Positions 1 to 8,451 are shown, numbered from the stretch's first letter. The stretch: 56,662 nucleotides of DNA from an uncultured bacterium (GCA_902799955.1 CADCCQ010000008.1:1-56662); one strand, 5' to 3'. Made by a program: numbers and translations. The notes: generated from the letters alone by a model not told the origin.

Positions 1-1128
1 CTTCTCGCCGCCGCCGTAGCGCTGCTGGTTGGCGAGGGGGTACTGGCCGAGATCGTGCGGGGCGAAGGGCCAGGGCCAGCGGGGATGGGAGGCGTAGACG
101 AGGACGGGCGCAAGCATCGCGCGCATGAGCGTGGGGCTCGCGAACAGCATCTGCGGCGACTGCGGATAGAGGATGTCGACTGTGCCGATGCATCCGTTTG
201 AATCCTGTTCCTTCGAGAAGTAGAGCGGCTGGTTGTTCTTGTCCGCTGCGAGCTTACAGGCGGCGAACGTCTGGCGGTAGGCGAGGCTCGCGAGTTTCGC
301 GTACTTCTCGCCGCCGACCTTCACGAGGTCGGCGTAGAGCTCCGCGTCGAAGGCGTCCATTTTCTTCAGAAGCGCGGGGCGCTCCGCCTCGGCCTTCTCG
401 AGCATCGCGGTGAAGGAAATTCCGTCGCGACGCCACCACGCGGGGAGGTCGTCGCCGAAGAACTGGATTGCCTTCACGTCGTCGTAGGCAAGGAGGAAAT
501 GCGCCTCGCCGTCCTTCGCCGCGCTCGGGCCCACGAGCCATGCATACCCCCAGTCGCAGCGCACGCGGTCGCCGCTGTACGCGAGCGGGCGCTGCTCCTT
601 GCGCCCGATCGAGATTGCTGGCAGCCCCGCCACCGTGCAGCGGTTCGTGATCATCTGCGCCTTGTCGTTGTTCGTCGCGAGCGCGGGCGAAATCGAGGCG
701 TTGAGCTTCCACTCCTTCGCGCCCTCCACGTAGGCGGTCACGTAGGTGACGGGGCGCGAGAAGACATCAAGATCCTCTGTAAGCTTCGGCGTGGAGAATA
801 CGAGCGAAACTTTTAGACCGCTGCCTGCAAAGGAGTAGGTCGTCTGGAGCGGCATCACCTTCACGGCGGTCTGCGGCAGGGCGGGAATGGCCTGCGGCTC
901 GAGGCCGCAGAGACGCCACGTCTTGCCATCGGCGGTGAGGGTGATGGAGATCGGCTGCTTCGCGCCGGCCCAGTGGGTGGTTTCCTTCTCCGTGAGCGTA
1001 TCCGCCGCGCTCCACACGCTGAAGAACGGGTCGCAGGAGACTAGCGGCACGGCGGGCGGACGAAACGCTGCAGCAGCAGGGAGTGACGACGCGAGAACGA
1101 TTGCCAATGAGCGGATTGTGTTTTTCAT
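1..1128 (-). CDS. Glutaminase A-like secreted protein (DUF4964/DUF5127/DUF4965 type), 3' end outside window
   Basis: The reading frame is open from an ATG at 1128 to the window edge (376 codons, no stop), so only the N-terminal half or so is visible. Residues 1-21 form a signal peptide (basic start, hydrophobic core, Ala-rich end). The mature protein begins with RPPAVPLVSCDPFFSVWS, followed by a region with THWAGAKQP. This opening is typical of the GtaA-like glutaminase family found in fungi, Bacteroidota and PVC bacteria, where DUF4964/DUF5127 precede an alpha/alpha-barrel (DUF4965/DUF1793). The catalytic part lies off the window, so enzymatic activity on glutamine is assumed from family only. 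No convincing promoter was seen; the 70 bases upstream are low-complexity GTTAGT-like sequence. Confidence 0.72.
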   Translation of the reverse strand, partial: MKNTIRSLAIVLASSLPAAAAFRPPAVPLVSCDPFFSVWSAADTLTEKETTHWAGAKQPISITLTADGKTWRLCGLEPQAIPALPQTAVKVMPLQTTYSFAGSGLKVSLVFSTPKLTEDLDVFSRPVTYVTAYVEGAKEWKLNASISPALATNNDKAQMITNRCTVAGLPAISIGRKEQRPLAYSGDRVRCDWGYAWLVGPSAAKDGEAHFLLAYDDVKAIQFFGDDLPAWWRRDGISFTAMLEKAEAERPALLKKMDAFDAELYADLVKVGGEKYAKLASLAYRQTFAACKLAADKNNQPLYFSKEQDSNGCIGTVDILYPQSPQMLFASPTLMRAMLAPVLVYASHPRWPWPFAPHDLGQYPLANQQRYGGGEK

Positions 1129-1137
1129 ATCAATATC

Positions 1138-1205
1138 AGTGGTTTGTTGGTGAGTTGGTGGTTAGTGTCTAGTCGTTAGTAGTTAGTCGTTGGTGGTTAG
1201 TGATT
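1138..1205. repeat. Low-complexity GTTAGT/GTTGGT-rich spacer
   Basis: Imperfect short repeats of the type GTTAGT and GTTGGTGG fill the gap upstream of the glutaminase-like gene. No hairpin or open frame with coding character is visible. Similar simple-sequence spacers occur at 33957-34112 and 36276-36357. Confidence 0.5.
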
Positions 1206-1282
1206 GCAGGTTGGCGAATAGTCCTCAACGGACGACAACGCAATTCCAGCCCGGGGGCCATTGACCCCAAGCTGGCATTCCC

Positions 1283-1388
1283 ATCTCTGTCGCACCAAGA
1301 TTTTTTGCATCAGCGTTGGCGACAAGCCAGCACACCTGAAGCAATCCATCTGCACAATTGTTTTATGCCTCACTCGCATTGACATCAC
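1283..1388 (-). pseudogene. Frameshifted 5' fragment of a second Clp-N-like gene
   Basis: Reading the minus strand from about 1353, one frame gives ADGLLQVCWLVANADAKNLG, almost identical to residues 11-30 of the intact Clp-N-like protein at 2024-2491 (ADGLLQVCWLVANAEAKNLG). The ATG at 1388 aligns with the intact gene's ATG at 2491, but a single-base deletion between ATG and the conserved stretch puts the two out of frame. Similarity stops near 1283. As in the intact pair, the fragment overlaps the 3' end of a winged-helix-coding sequence. It is a decayed copy, not a gene. Confidence 0.75.
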
Positions 1389-1672
1389 TCCTGTCTTGCA
1401 TCAAGACTTCCCAATGCCCGCCTCTAACAGGCCCATTATGACGCAGCAAACCCATCTTCTGCAACTTGACGAGATGGTATTTCACGCCATCCTTTGTTAT
1501 CCCGCCAATCAACTCCGCCAACACCTGCTTAGACGCGCTTGGATTCTTTCTGATGGCATCAAGTATCCTCTGCTTTATCGTGCTCAAACCTTGCTCTCCA
1601 TCTGCAACTTTTGGGGTAGTATTTGGGGTAGTATTTAGGGTAGCATTTGGGGTAGTACCCGTCGTTGGTTCA
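1363..1672 (-). pseudogene. 3' remnant of an AlbA_2/RecG-like gene (linker plus winged helix)
   Basis: A frame open from about 1672 to the stop at 1363 encodes a Thr/Pro/Asn-rich linker (repeats of TTPNT) followed by a complete winged-helix segment with DGVKYHLVKL and GGHWEV. That combination is the usual C-terminus of AlbA_2/HATPase proteins such as the intact one at 2484-4091. An in-frame TAG lies just upstream and no ATG is available; the only start giving the wHTH alone is a TTG at 1587. The sequence upstream belongs to a different gene in another frame (1635-2027). I read it as the tail of a second AlbA_2 gene whose 5' part was deleted. A stand-alone 74-residue DNA-binding protein from the TTG start cannot be excluded. 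Confidence 0.65.
1609..1656. repeat. Four 12-bp tandem repeats (ATTTGGGGTAGT)
   Basis: Four near-identical 12-base units, ATTTGGGGTAGT with one variant ATTTAGGGTAGC. On the minus strand they encode the TTPN linker of the AlbA_2 remnant, and in the other frame the last residues of the 130-codon ORF above it. Such linkers are commonly slippage-prone in this protein family. Confidence 0.8.
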
Positions 1673-2027
1673 ACCTTAAAAGGTCTGCAATACTATCTCC
1701 CGACGAATCACCTGTGAATTTTCGCACCACTTGTGCCGGTGTAGCCTTTAGATATGCCGTTCGGTCTATGCCTGGAATCTTTTTCTTTACAAAAAGCGCA
1801 ATCTCGGCATGTATGTTCTGGGGCAGGGAAAGAATCAGAAGTGGCCCATAGTACCCGTTTACGGTTGCACATATCTTCTGTAACAATTGGTCGCATTTGG
1901 TCCCTGGAACGCATCCGATATCTACGTCAGATAAGGCCATTAACGATGAAACAGTAGCCTTATAGCCTTGGCTGTATTCAAGGTTTCTGATAGCGTCATA
2001 AACGCAATCTAGAATCTCACCATTCAT
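1635..2027 (-). CDS. Hypothetical protein, last gene of the Hsp70-kinase operon
   Basis: This 130-residue protein is not recognised. Its ATG overlaps the stop of the preceding Clp-N-like gene (ATGA), so it is very likely translationally coupled to it. It looks globular and mixed alpha/beta, with no signal peptide or membrane segment. The last roughly 12 residues (from LLRLNQRRV) lie in sequence belonging to the AlbA_2 remnant read in another frame, so the natural C-terminus may have been replaced when the deletion joined the two pieces. Confidence 0.6.
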   Translation of the reverse strand: MNGEILDCVYDAIRNLEYSQGYKATVSSLMALSDVDIGCVPGTKCDQLLQKICATVNGYYGPLLILSLPQNIHAEIALFVKKKIPGIDRTAYLKATPAQVVRKFTGDSSGDSIADLLRLNQRRVLPQMLP

Positions 2028-2491
2028 CCTTTGATATCATCCAACGAGACGAATTCCAACTCAAACAGCGATTCGACAAGCTTACGGAGTGTGAGCGTGT
2101 CGCCCTCGGTAAACATGCACGCATCGGAGAACGCACGCTTCAATCCCTGTGACCTGTGCAGGAATCCATCAGCCTCAATCGGTGGACTCGTCCGCTTTGA
2201 GGCAAGACGCTGGCGCAGCCCCCTGCGCTTACCAGTCACACGCTCAGGCATGACATCTATGTACTGCCGGATGCTCTGCGCCTCTTTGCACATCGCCGCC
2301 CACTCTTCGGATGTGATGTTCAGCTTGTCGAGCTGGTTCGGGAATTCGGGATCAATAACCTTCATGACCGCAAGCAGAAAATGTATCGGCAGAATCTCGG
2401 CAGAACCAAGGTTCTTGGCCTCGGCGTTTGCTACCAGCCAACAAACCTGAAGCAATCCGTCGGCTTTGATTGCTTTAGACTTTTCATCCAT
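2024..2491 (-). CDS. Clp-N-domain-like small protein
   Basis: About 155 residues from the ATG at 2491, chosen because GGAGGT lies 7 bases upstream; an upstream in-frame ATG at 2506 lacks this. It overlaps the AlbA_2 gene by 8 bases. Two halves each resemble the helical repeat of ClpA/ClpB/ClpC N-domains: a first with ILPIHFLLAVMK and a second with LHRSQGLKRAFSDAC followed by LTLRKLVESLFEL. No AAA+ module follows, so at most it is a free-standing substrate- or adaptor-binding domain. That would suit an operon full of chaperone parts. The assignment rests on pattern only. A frameshifted second copy lies at 1283-1388. Confidence 0.55.
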   Translation of the reverse strand: MDEKSKAIKADGLLQVCWLVANAEAKNLGSAEILPIHFLLAVMKVIDPEFPNQLDKLNITSEEWAAMCKEAQSIRQYIDVMPERVTGKRRGLRQRLASKRTSPPIEADGFLHRSQGLKRAFSDACMFTEGDTLTLRKLVESLFELEFVSLDDIKG

Positions 2492-4091
2492 TGTCTGACC
2501 TCCCATCTTTCCAGGAGATCATCCAATGGCCTCCATAGTCACCACCAATCCGATACAGGATTCCAACATTACGTAACAATCCAAGCGCATTCTTAATCGT
2601 CGGCTGTGGAATTGCCGTCTTAATTGACATTTCTGATATCTTTACGTACGGGTTCAAAGCGATTTCAAGAAGCACCCGTTCAGCATTAGCCCTGGCATCT
2701 TTCCTCAATGTAGGTAGCACCGCCTCAATTGTCTGTATCACTTTTGTTGTTCTCTGTATCATTTCCTCTTCAGTCAGTATCAGTTCCTCGCCTGTCTGTA
2801 CCTGTTTTTCTTCATCCTCGTCCATTTTCTCACCGTTCTGGACCAGTTCCTTGCCGCTCTGGCTAAAACCGCCACCTTTCTGGCTATTTTCCTCATCTCT
2901 CTGGATCAGTTTTGCACAATTCTGGCTAACTTGCTGGCGCTTATAGACGGTCTTGACACTATGTCCATCGCATGTAATCGTCGGAAGAGGTTTGCCTTCA
3001 CGTACACATGCCGAATAGATTAGATTTATGCCCCGTCCCCATGCTTCAATGGTTTTTCGCCTGAAAAGCACATCGGCAATACGTGGATTACGAGGGAATG
3101 ATCCATGGTCTTCGCGGATTTTCTCCAACGGCAATTCGGGCGGGAAGTTGCCCGGATTGGAGATTTCAACCCTGTCATCGTAAATTGCAATCGACACCGA
3201 ACCGCCAACGGACGTATAAAGACGATGAGCCATGGCGTTGATGACCGATTCCCTCAACGCATCGGCGGGGACCTCCAGCATTTCCTCGCGGTACTTGCCT
3301 TTGACCTCGCCGCGCAACTTGAGATGCTTGAAGCAGAACGCCATCGCCTTGTCAAACAACTCAAAGAAGTTTCCGCACTCATGAATCCCCACATCGTCAA
3401 AGACCTCCTTCGTTGTGCCAGCAAACTTCGCCGCCTTGAGGTAGCATTGCGGGTAGTACGTCAGATCCTTGCCAAAAAGCACCATCGCCCCGTTCATCGG
3501 CCGATCATGATCCATAAGCCGGAACTTCTTCAGAATGACTTTAGGGTCGGTTATGTCGACTGAGGCATCTAGCCTGCCGACAGAAACCGCCATCTTGGCC
3601 GTTCGCAACACTTCGTCTGCGTTGATGTCATCCATTGTTGCATGCGGATTGGACTGAAGTTCCCAGTCGCTAATGAATCCACCGCGTTCGGACAACATCC
3701 TGTTGTATTCTTCCTGCGTCATGACTGTCGTAGAAGATTGTACCCGCTTGTACGGTCTCCCGTCATACACATACGGGCGCACGTTTCCACGCGTAACCCT
3801 GCATACGATCGCCTGATGCGTCTCGTCCACGCGAACCCACTCCGTTTCAATATCCGCAGCCGGCTCAAACTTGTCAAACACTTCAAGCAGATTGCGTCTT
3901 GTTTCGTCACTAACAAGTTGTCCCGTTAACTTCCCCTTGCGCGTTACGCCGAACACCACCATGCCACCGTCGCCATTCAGAAACGCGCACAATGTTTCAC
4001 AGGCATCGACACGCTGTCCCGTCGATTCCTTGTACTCGAATGTTTCATGCTCACCCGCTTCAACAAGTTTCTTTAGTTCTGTGATGTCCAT
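2484..4091 (-). CDS. AlbA_2 (Schlafen-type) DNA-binding / HATPase_c_4 protein with C-terminal winged helix
   Basis: Start at 4091 (MDITELKKLVEAGE) is favoured by GGAG 8 bases upstream; a GTG at 4103 is less likely. The N-terminal AlbA_2 domain shows FEYKES and the FLNGDGGMVVFGV stretch. The middle has LRESVINAMAHR and EISNPGNFP, typical of the divergent GHKL ATPase-like fold of the 'ATP-binding protein / RecG-like' family. A low-complexity linker of repeated Q/E/N blocks follows (about residues 390-460), then a winged-helix region ending in GGHWMISW. The family is generally thought to be transcriptional or nucleic-acid regulators and occurs in defence islands and toxin-antitoxin loci. It sits 15 bases or so after the tail-anchored protein gene and overlaps the next gene, so it is part of the operon. 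Confidence 0.85.
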   Translation of the reverse strand: MDITELKKLVEAGEHETFEYKESTGQRVDACETLCAFLNGDGGMVVFGVTRKGKLTGQLVSDETRRNLLEVFDKFEPAADIETEWVRVDETHQAIVCRVTRGNVRPYVYDGRPYKRVQSSTTVMTQEEYNRMLSERGGFISDWELQSNPHATMDDINADEVLRTAKMAVSVGRLDASVDITDPKVILKKFRLMDHDRPMNGAMVLFGKDLTYYPQCYLKAAKFAGTTKEVFDDVGIHECGNFFELFDKAMAFCFKHLKLRGEVKGKYREEMLEVPADALRESVINAMAHRLYTSVGGSVSIAIYDDRVEISNPGNFPPELPLEKIREDHGSFPRNPRIADVLFRRKTIEAWGRGINLIYSACVREGKPLPTITCDGHSVKTVYKRQQVSQNCAKLIQRDEENSQKGGGFSQSGKELVQNGEKMDEDEEKQVQTGEELILTEEEMIQRTTKVIQTIEAVLPTLRKDARANAERVLLEIALNPYVKISEMSIKTAIPQPTIKNALGLLRNVGILYRIGGDYGGHWMISWKDGRSDNG

Positions 4092-4118
4092 AGGCTTCTC
4101 CACGGAAATTGTTTTGCA

Positions 4119-4673
4119 TTACACTCTATGACATTTCCGTTTTAGAAATGAAATCAACCACAGGAATGGTGCCAGCGGCAAAGCAATAATGCATCCAAAA
4201 GGTAACGCATCGGCAATGTTCACAGCCCAAGCAAACCACTCTTGATCAATCATTCGTCTAATTCCAGTAGCCCTAAACTGAGTAGAATGCAATGGCAGAA
4301 ACTGTGGACACGGAACTTTCTTGTTCATATCCAACACGCCATTACAAACCCTATACGCATATTCGTTGGCCCATGATACGCCTGAGTCAAAATTAATCAT
4401 CTCGTCGTCAACTTGTTGCAAAGACCAATTTGGATTATCGGAAATCAACTTGGCTTTTCGATTTGCCCGAATCTTAGTGAATAATTCTCCAGTAATCTTA
4501 AGTTGCTTTATGGCATCATCGGGCAACAGCTCCTGAAAATACTTTAATGCACATTTATCAGTCAAATTAATATATGAAAGAAAAGATGCCTTCCACATAT
4601 CAAATGACGACGCACCTTTTGGCGATGCAATTAAACAATCTGCATGAGAATTTTTTGTTGTATCCATAAACAT
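4119..4673 (-). CDS. Hypothetical tail-anchored membrane protein
   Basis: 184 residues, family not recognised. The body is hydrophilic and ends in one hydrophobic segment (about residues 153-174, ADALPFGCIIALPLAPFLWL) followed by a basic tail (FLKRKCHRV), which suggests a C-terminal membrane anchor with a cytoplasmic body. The DNA is among the most AT-rich in the window. It starts 9 bases after the TPR membrane protein gene and is followed 27 bases later by the AlbA_2 gene, so it is co-transcribed. No function can be assigned. Confidence 0.6.
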   Translation of the reverse strand: MFMDTTKNSHADCLIASPKGASSFDMWKASFLSYINLTDKCALKYFQELLPDDAIKQLKITGELFTKIRANRKAKLISDNPNWSLQQVDDEMINFDSGVSWANEYAYRVCNGVLDMNKKVPCPQFLPLHSTQFRATGIRRMIDQEWFAWAVNIADALPFGCIIALPLAPFLWLISFLKRKCHRV

Positions 4674-4682
4674 ACTACCTCG

Positions 4683-5372
4683 TTATTTCTCAATTAACAA
4701 CTTGACATGTTGCTCATTCTCCCCTGCAATCTGCAACTTGATTTTTGAAAAATCTAAGTCTGCGACCGCATTGATATTCTCTGCTATTACGGCTAAACAG
4801 CGCGCTCTATCAGATGGATACTTTCCCCTTCCGCCAGAAAGCACCAAAATGGTACTATCCGTCATATTTGTGAGGATGCCGGTTTTCAGGCTTGCCAATA
4901 CCTTGCCGTTGATTTCCGAAATCTTCAAAGTCTGTTCAGCAATAACAGTAGGCTGCGAAGTTACTTCTGGTGTGGCTTGCTGGACTACAGGTGCTGAAGA
5001 TGCACTGTGCCATGCCTTGCCCAAAGAAAAGGCAAATCCGAGCAGTACCGCCAAGACGGCTGCGCAGACATATTTCCTTCGACGGCAGAAACATGGTGCT
5101 GGTTCGTCAATTTCCGACACGTCTAGTGGCGCGTCAATTGCCGCCAACGCATTCCGCGCAGATTCATTTGTTGCATCAACGACAAGTAACTCTTCCCAGA
5201 TACGCCGCGCTGTTGCAACATCGCCTTGTTCAAATTTGATACGGGCGAACAAATCTGTTCCGGAAGGCGTGTTCAACGCCTCCGGCGCAGACACCAGAAG
5301 CTGCTCGGCCTCGGCATACTTGCCCTGCGTAGCGAACGCATACGCACGCAATATGGCAACTTCAGCTGTCAT
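4683..5372 (-). CDS. TPR membrane protein of the Hsp70-kinase operon
   Basis: About 229 residues. The N-terminal 80 residues read as two tetratricopeptide-like helical pairs (AYAFATQGKYAEAEQLL; GDVATARRIWEELL). A CRRRK basic stop precedes a single membrane segment (about residues 103-121, YVCAAVLAVLLGFAFSLG). The C-terminal 100 residues are probably on the far side of the membrane and contain LSGGRGKYPSDRARCLAVI, whose fold I do not recognise. A GTG at 5378 overlaps the Hsp70 stop (GTGA); the ATG at 5372 is equally possible. Translational coupling to Hsp70 and the TPR module, a common Hsp70 C-terminal partner, suggest a role tethering the chaperone to the membrane. That role is inferred. Confidence 0.7.
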   Translation of the reverse strand: MTAEVAILRAYAFATQGKYAEAEQLLVSAPEALNTPSGTDLFARIKFEQGDVATARRIWEELLVVDATNESARNALAAIDAPLDVSEIDEPAPCFCRRRKYVCAAVLAVLLGFAFSLGKAWHSASSAPVVQQATPEVTSQPTVIAEQTLKISEINGKVLASLKTGILTNMTDSTILVLSGGRGKYPSDRARCLAVIAENINAVADLDFSKIKLQIAGENEQHVKLLIEK

Positions 5373-5374
5373 GG

Positions 5375-7876
5375 TCACGATCCGACAACAAGTCCGCCGT
5401 CCTCAGAACCAATGTGTCCTCTCTGTGCATCAGCCTTGACATCCTCTGGCAGAAGGTTCAGGAGCCTGATACCGCATTTGCGCATCATATCGACATCATT
5501 CATCTCAATTGCCTTTGCGCCCTGTTCAAAGAGACGATTGGCCTCTGCCTTGTCAGACATCTCGGCACGATGTTGATAGACATACTGCAACAAGCCTCGC
5601 CAATGCTCTGGACGGTCACGCATCACATCGCGCCACAAGTCAAGCAACTGCTCAAGCAAACGATCCAAGGCTCCTATGTCGTTCTTCGTACGCAGACGGT
5701 CCAATTCCTTCTTGACGAGAGACAACTCCGAACGCTGTGCTGAAGTTATGCTGGTTTCGTACTTCTCCACGCGTCCAATGTAATACTCGATCTCCTCTAC
5801 CTTTTCGGGTATCTTCGCACGTTCTTCAATATCGTCCAGCTTCATGCGCAGCTCGATAAGACGCTCCTGAATCTGGTTTGCACCTTCAATGCTTCCCGCT
5901 CCGTCCCAAAGCGAATTGATGTCGTCTATCACGTTGTCTATCTTCCGACCATCTTGACTCTCACCCTTCTCCTTGGCAGAAGAAACATCATTCTTGGCTT
6001 TCTTAAACTCATCGCGCAGATCAGTTTCTGAGGCCCCAGGCGTCCTGTCATAATCTATCTTCGCCGTAAATGTCTCGTCAAGAAGAGGCACGTATGCCTC
6101 CGCAATCAACGCCCCCGGTTCCTTGGCAGAAAGCGTAACCTCGATTTCACTACCCAGCGGAAGATCTCGATGAAGATTGTCGGATGTCAGAACCAGTTTG
6201 CCGAGAACCATGTTGTGGTCAGCAAGTCGTCCTGCGTCGCCACCCTTGGCCTCAAGAATAGGGATGACAATTCTCCCCGGCTGTCCTTTCTTCAGCTCAC
6301 GATCAGTAGTGGTCTTTCTTGTCGTCTTCTTAAACGGATATTCCGTCCCTTTCGGCACCATCATCAGTATCTGGTTCTCTTTCAACTCAATTGAAATGTC
6401 ATTGCATGTGATCTGCGCCTTGATACTTACGCCGATGGTGTACGGGATTTCCGTCGTGTCGCAAGGAAGCTTTGTCCCCTGCGCATCGACAAGCGTGATA
6501 TCAAATATGTTCTGGTCGCCGCGTTCCGCGCGAAGGCGCAGAACGAACTTCCCCTCGTCATTGAGCGGAATCGCTCCGCTTGACCACCGCGTCGTGCGGT
6601 TTGTAAACTCAATCGTGCATCCCGCAATGTTACCGCCAGAAGGAGCAACGACCTCACCCGTCACCTTCGGATCGTCATCTGGGCCGATCGGCTTATAGTT
6701 GACGACCAACTTGTAGGTACCAGCTGCAACAGGAGCCTCACCTCCCGCACGAATTGAACGGTCAATGCGCTGCGTCCCCGCAAACACCGCCGCTCCTTGG
6801 GCGACAACCGTCAAGGGATCAACGCTGTGATCGAGCGGAATCCCGAGCTTGTCCGCGAGAATGTCGCGGAAGTACGGCGCAAGCGTCGGGCCTCCGACGA
6901 GTATTGTCTTTTCGATTGCGGACGGCAACAGGTTCTTCTCCGCAAGAACGGCCTTGCACTTCTCGGCAGCACGGGCAATCAACGGTTCGGCAATGTCCGC
7001 AAGTTGGCCCTGCGTCAGCTTGAACCCATCAAGCTCTACTTCGTTTCCATCGTCGTCCTCAAACACGCATCCGTCAAGGTAGGCTTCCGATGACCGAGAA
7101 AGGTCGATCTTCGCGAATTCGACGGCCCGTTTGATCTTTGCGAATGCGCTGCGCCAGTGGTCATTTCCACGTTTAAAGTCCGGCAGATTGTGGGACGCAG
7201 TGATTTCTGGAATGATGATTTTCTCGATAACACCCCAGTCAATGTCCGCACCGCCAAGGAAGTTGTCGCCACCGTGGTTGACGACTTGGATGTCGCCGTC
7301 TTCCGCCTTCATGACGGCCGCGTCGAAAGTTCCACCTCCGAAGTCAAACACAAGCCAGAATGAACGCTTCTCGGAATCGGACTGAAATCCATACGCGAGC
7401 GATGCGGCGACAGGCTCCTGCAAGAGCGGACATTGCACAAAGCCCGCCAATTCCGCAGCCCGCTTCGTGGCGACGCACTGGCGCTGCGCGAACGCCGCAG
7501 GAATTGTGATGACGGCGGCCTTGATGTCCTCGTCCATGCGCTGTTGTACATTGCCCTTCAAGCTCTTCAAAACCTCTGCCGACAATTCCTCCGGCAATTT
7601 GCGCAGCCCCGACGATTTGAATGTATAGACCGAGTCGCCGCCCATACGCCTCTTGAATTCGATATAGGCGTCTTCCGCTGACCTATCATCTTCCAACTTA
7701 GACTTCGCCTTAGACCCGACGATGATGTTGCCCTGGCGTCCGATGAAGACGGCAGATGGTGTAATGTCGGTATCAAGGTTACTTTTCACCACCTCTGGCT
7801 TAACACCTTTGAGAACGGCGATGGCACTGTTGGTAGTTCCTAGATCGATTCCAAAGTCAATTGTTGTACGATTCAT
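5375..7876 (-). CDS. Hsp70/DnaK-family chaperone with long C-terminal extension
   Basis: 833 residues, about 200 longer than DnaK. The nucleotide-binding domain is intact: DLGTTNS at residues 11-17, DFGGGTFD at 178-185 and VGGPTLAP at 327-334, so ATP binding and hydrolysis are expected. From about residue 371 the protein departs from DnaK: a divergent beta-rich region with KLVVNYKPIGPDDDP, then a charged, largely helical arm (about 610-810) containing several predicted coiled-coil stretches. It is not the housekeeping DnaK. The start ATG has AAGGA 7 bases upstream. It lies between the GrpE-like gene and the TPR membrane protein, with which it overlaps by 4 bases when that gene's GTG start is used. 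Confidence 0.92.
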   Translation of the reverse strand: MNRTTIDFGIDLGTTNSAIAVLKGVKPEVVKSNLDTDITPSAVFIGRQGNIIVGSKAKSKLEDDRSAEDAYIEFKRRMGGDSVYTFKSSGLRKLPEELSAEVLKSLKGNVQQRMDEDIKAAVITIPAAFAQRQCVATKRAAELAGFVQCPLLQEPVAASLAYGFQSDSEKRSFWLVFDFGGGTFDAAVMKAEDGDIQVVNHGGDNFLGGADIDWGVIEKIIIPEITASHNLPDFKRGNDHWRSAFAKIKRAVEFAKIDLSRSSEAYLDGCVFEDDDGNEVELDGFKLTQGQLADIAEPLIARAAEKCKAVLAEKNLLPSAIEKTILVGGPTLAPYFRDILADKLGIPLDHSVDPLTVVAQGAAVFAGTQRIDRSIRAGGEAPVAAGTYKLVVNYKPIGPDDDPKVTGEVVAPSGGNIAGCTIEFTNRTTRWSSGAIPLNDEGKFVLRLRAERGDQNIFDITLVDAQGTKLPCDTTEIPYTIGVSIKAQITCNDISIELKENQILMMVPKGTEYPFKKTTRKTTTDRELKKGQPGRIVIPILEAKGGDAGRLADHNMVLGKLVLTSDNLHRDLPLGSEIEVTLSAKEPGALIAEAYVPLLDETFTAKIDYDRTPGASETDLRDEFKKAKNDVSSAKEKGESQDGRKIDNVIDDINSLWDGAGSIEGANQIQERLIELRMKLDDIEERAKIPEKVEEIEYYIGRVEKYETSITSAQRSELSLVKKELDRLRTKNDIGALDRLLEQLLDLWRDVMRDRPEHWRGLLQYVYQHRAEMSDKAEANRLFEQGAKAIEMNDVDMMRKCGIRLLNLLPEDVKADAQRGHIGSEDGGLVVGS

Positions 7877-7900
7877 TTCATGTTCCTTTCATTCAGATTG

Positions 7901-8428
7901 TTACTGGTTTGCGGCAGCTGGTCGCCCCACGACGACCTCAGCCTGTTGAAGAAGTCTCGTCTGGCCTTGCTCGTTCGTCCATCGGACGGTCGGAAGAAGC
8001 GTCTCGATGTACTCGTCGCGCTTCAGGCCCACCCTATCCTCGTAGGATATAACCTTCACGGCATTGCCTTCATCATGCGGCTTGCCATTGTAGTCGCCAA
8101 CGACTTGTACGCCGGCGTCCTCCAGTGCGCCGTCAAGAGATGCGAGATAGCGGGCGATCTTTGCGATCGACCTTCCGTCTAGTCCGTCCTTCGGCTCCTT
8201 CGTCTCCGTGTCGAGAATCTGGTTCTTCATCCGCCAAACGTTCGTCGCGATGGTGGAATAGAGTTTAATCAGCTTCTTCTCCTCTGGCGACATTGGCGCT
8301 TCTGGCGATGACTGTCTCTCTGAAGGAATATCCTCCAACGCAAAAGTATGTATACGCCTTGGATCTTGTGATTGACGGAGTTCCTTACGTATCATTTTTC
8401 GTATTTTCTTTTCTTTTTTCCCACTCAT
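7901..8428 (-). CDS. GrpE-like putative nucleotide exchange factor
   Basis: About 175 residues. The ATG at 8428 has the strongest ribosome-binding site of the operon (AAGGAGGT). The N-terminus is highly basic and helical. The C-terminal half parallels GrpE: LASLDGALEDAGVQVVG in the position of the GrpE 'GV..I...G' segment, HDEGNAVKV in the position of FDPxxHEAV, and a last strand QQAEVVVGRP like the GrpE RPAxVxV ending. Overall identity to GrpE is clearly low and the dimer helix is short, so this is a structural-pattern call. Its place directly before the Hsp70 gene supports it. Confidence 0.5.
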   Translation of the reverse strand: MSGKKEKKIRKMIRKELRQSQDPRRIHTFALEDIPSERQSSPEAPMSPEEKKLIKLYSTIATNVWRMKNQILDTETKEPKDGLDGRSIAKIARYLASLDGALEDAGVQVVGDYNGKPHDEGNAVKVISYEDRVGLKRDEYIETLLPTVRWTNEQGQTRLLQQAEVVVGRPAAANQ

Positions 8429-8451
8429 CACTTCTACCTCCTTGGTTAGAA

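Noticed and set aside
5375..7876. The Hsp70 as the cell's housekeeping DnaK
   Set aside because: The C-terminus is unlike DnaK, the protein is about 200 residues too long, and it lies in a kinase-led operon without dnaJ or a normal grpE.
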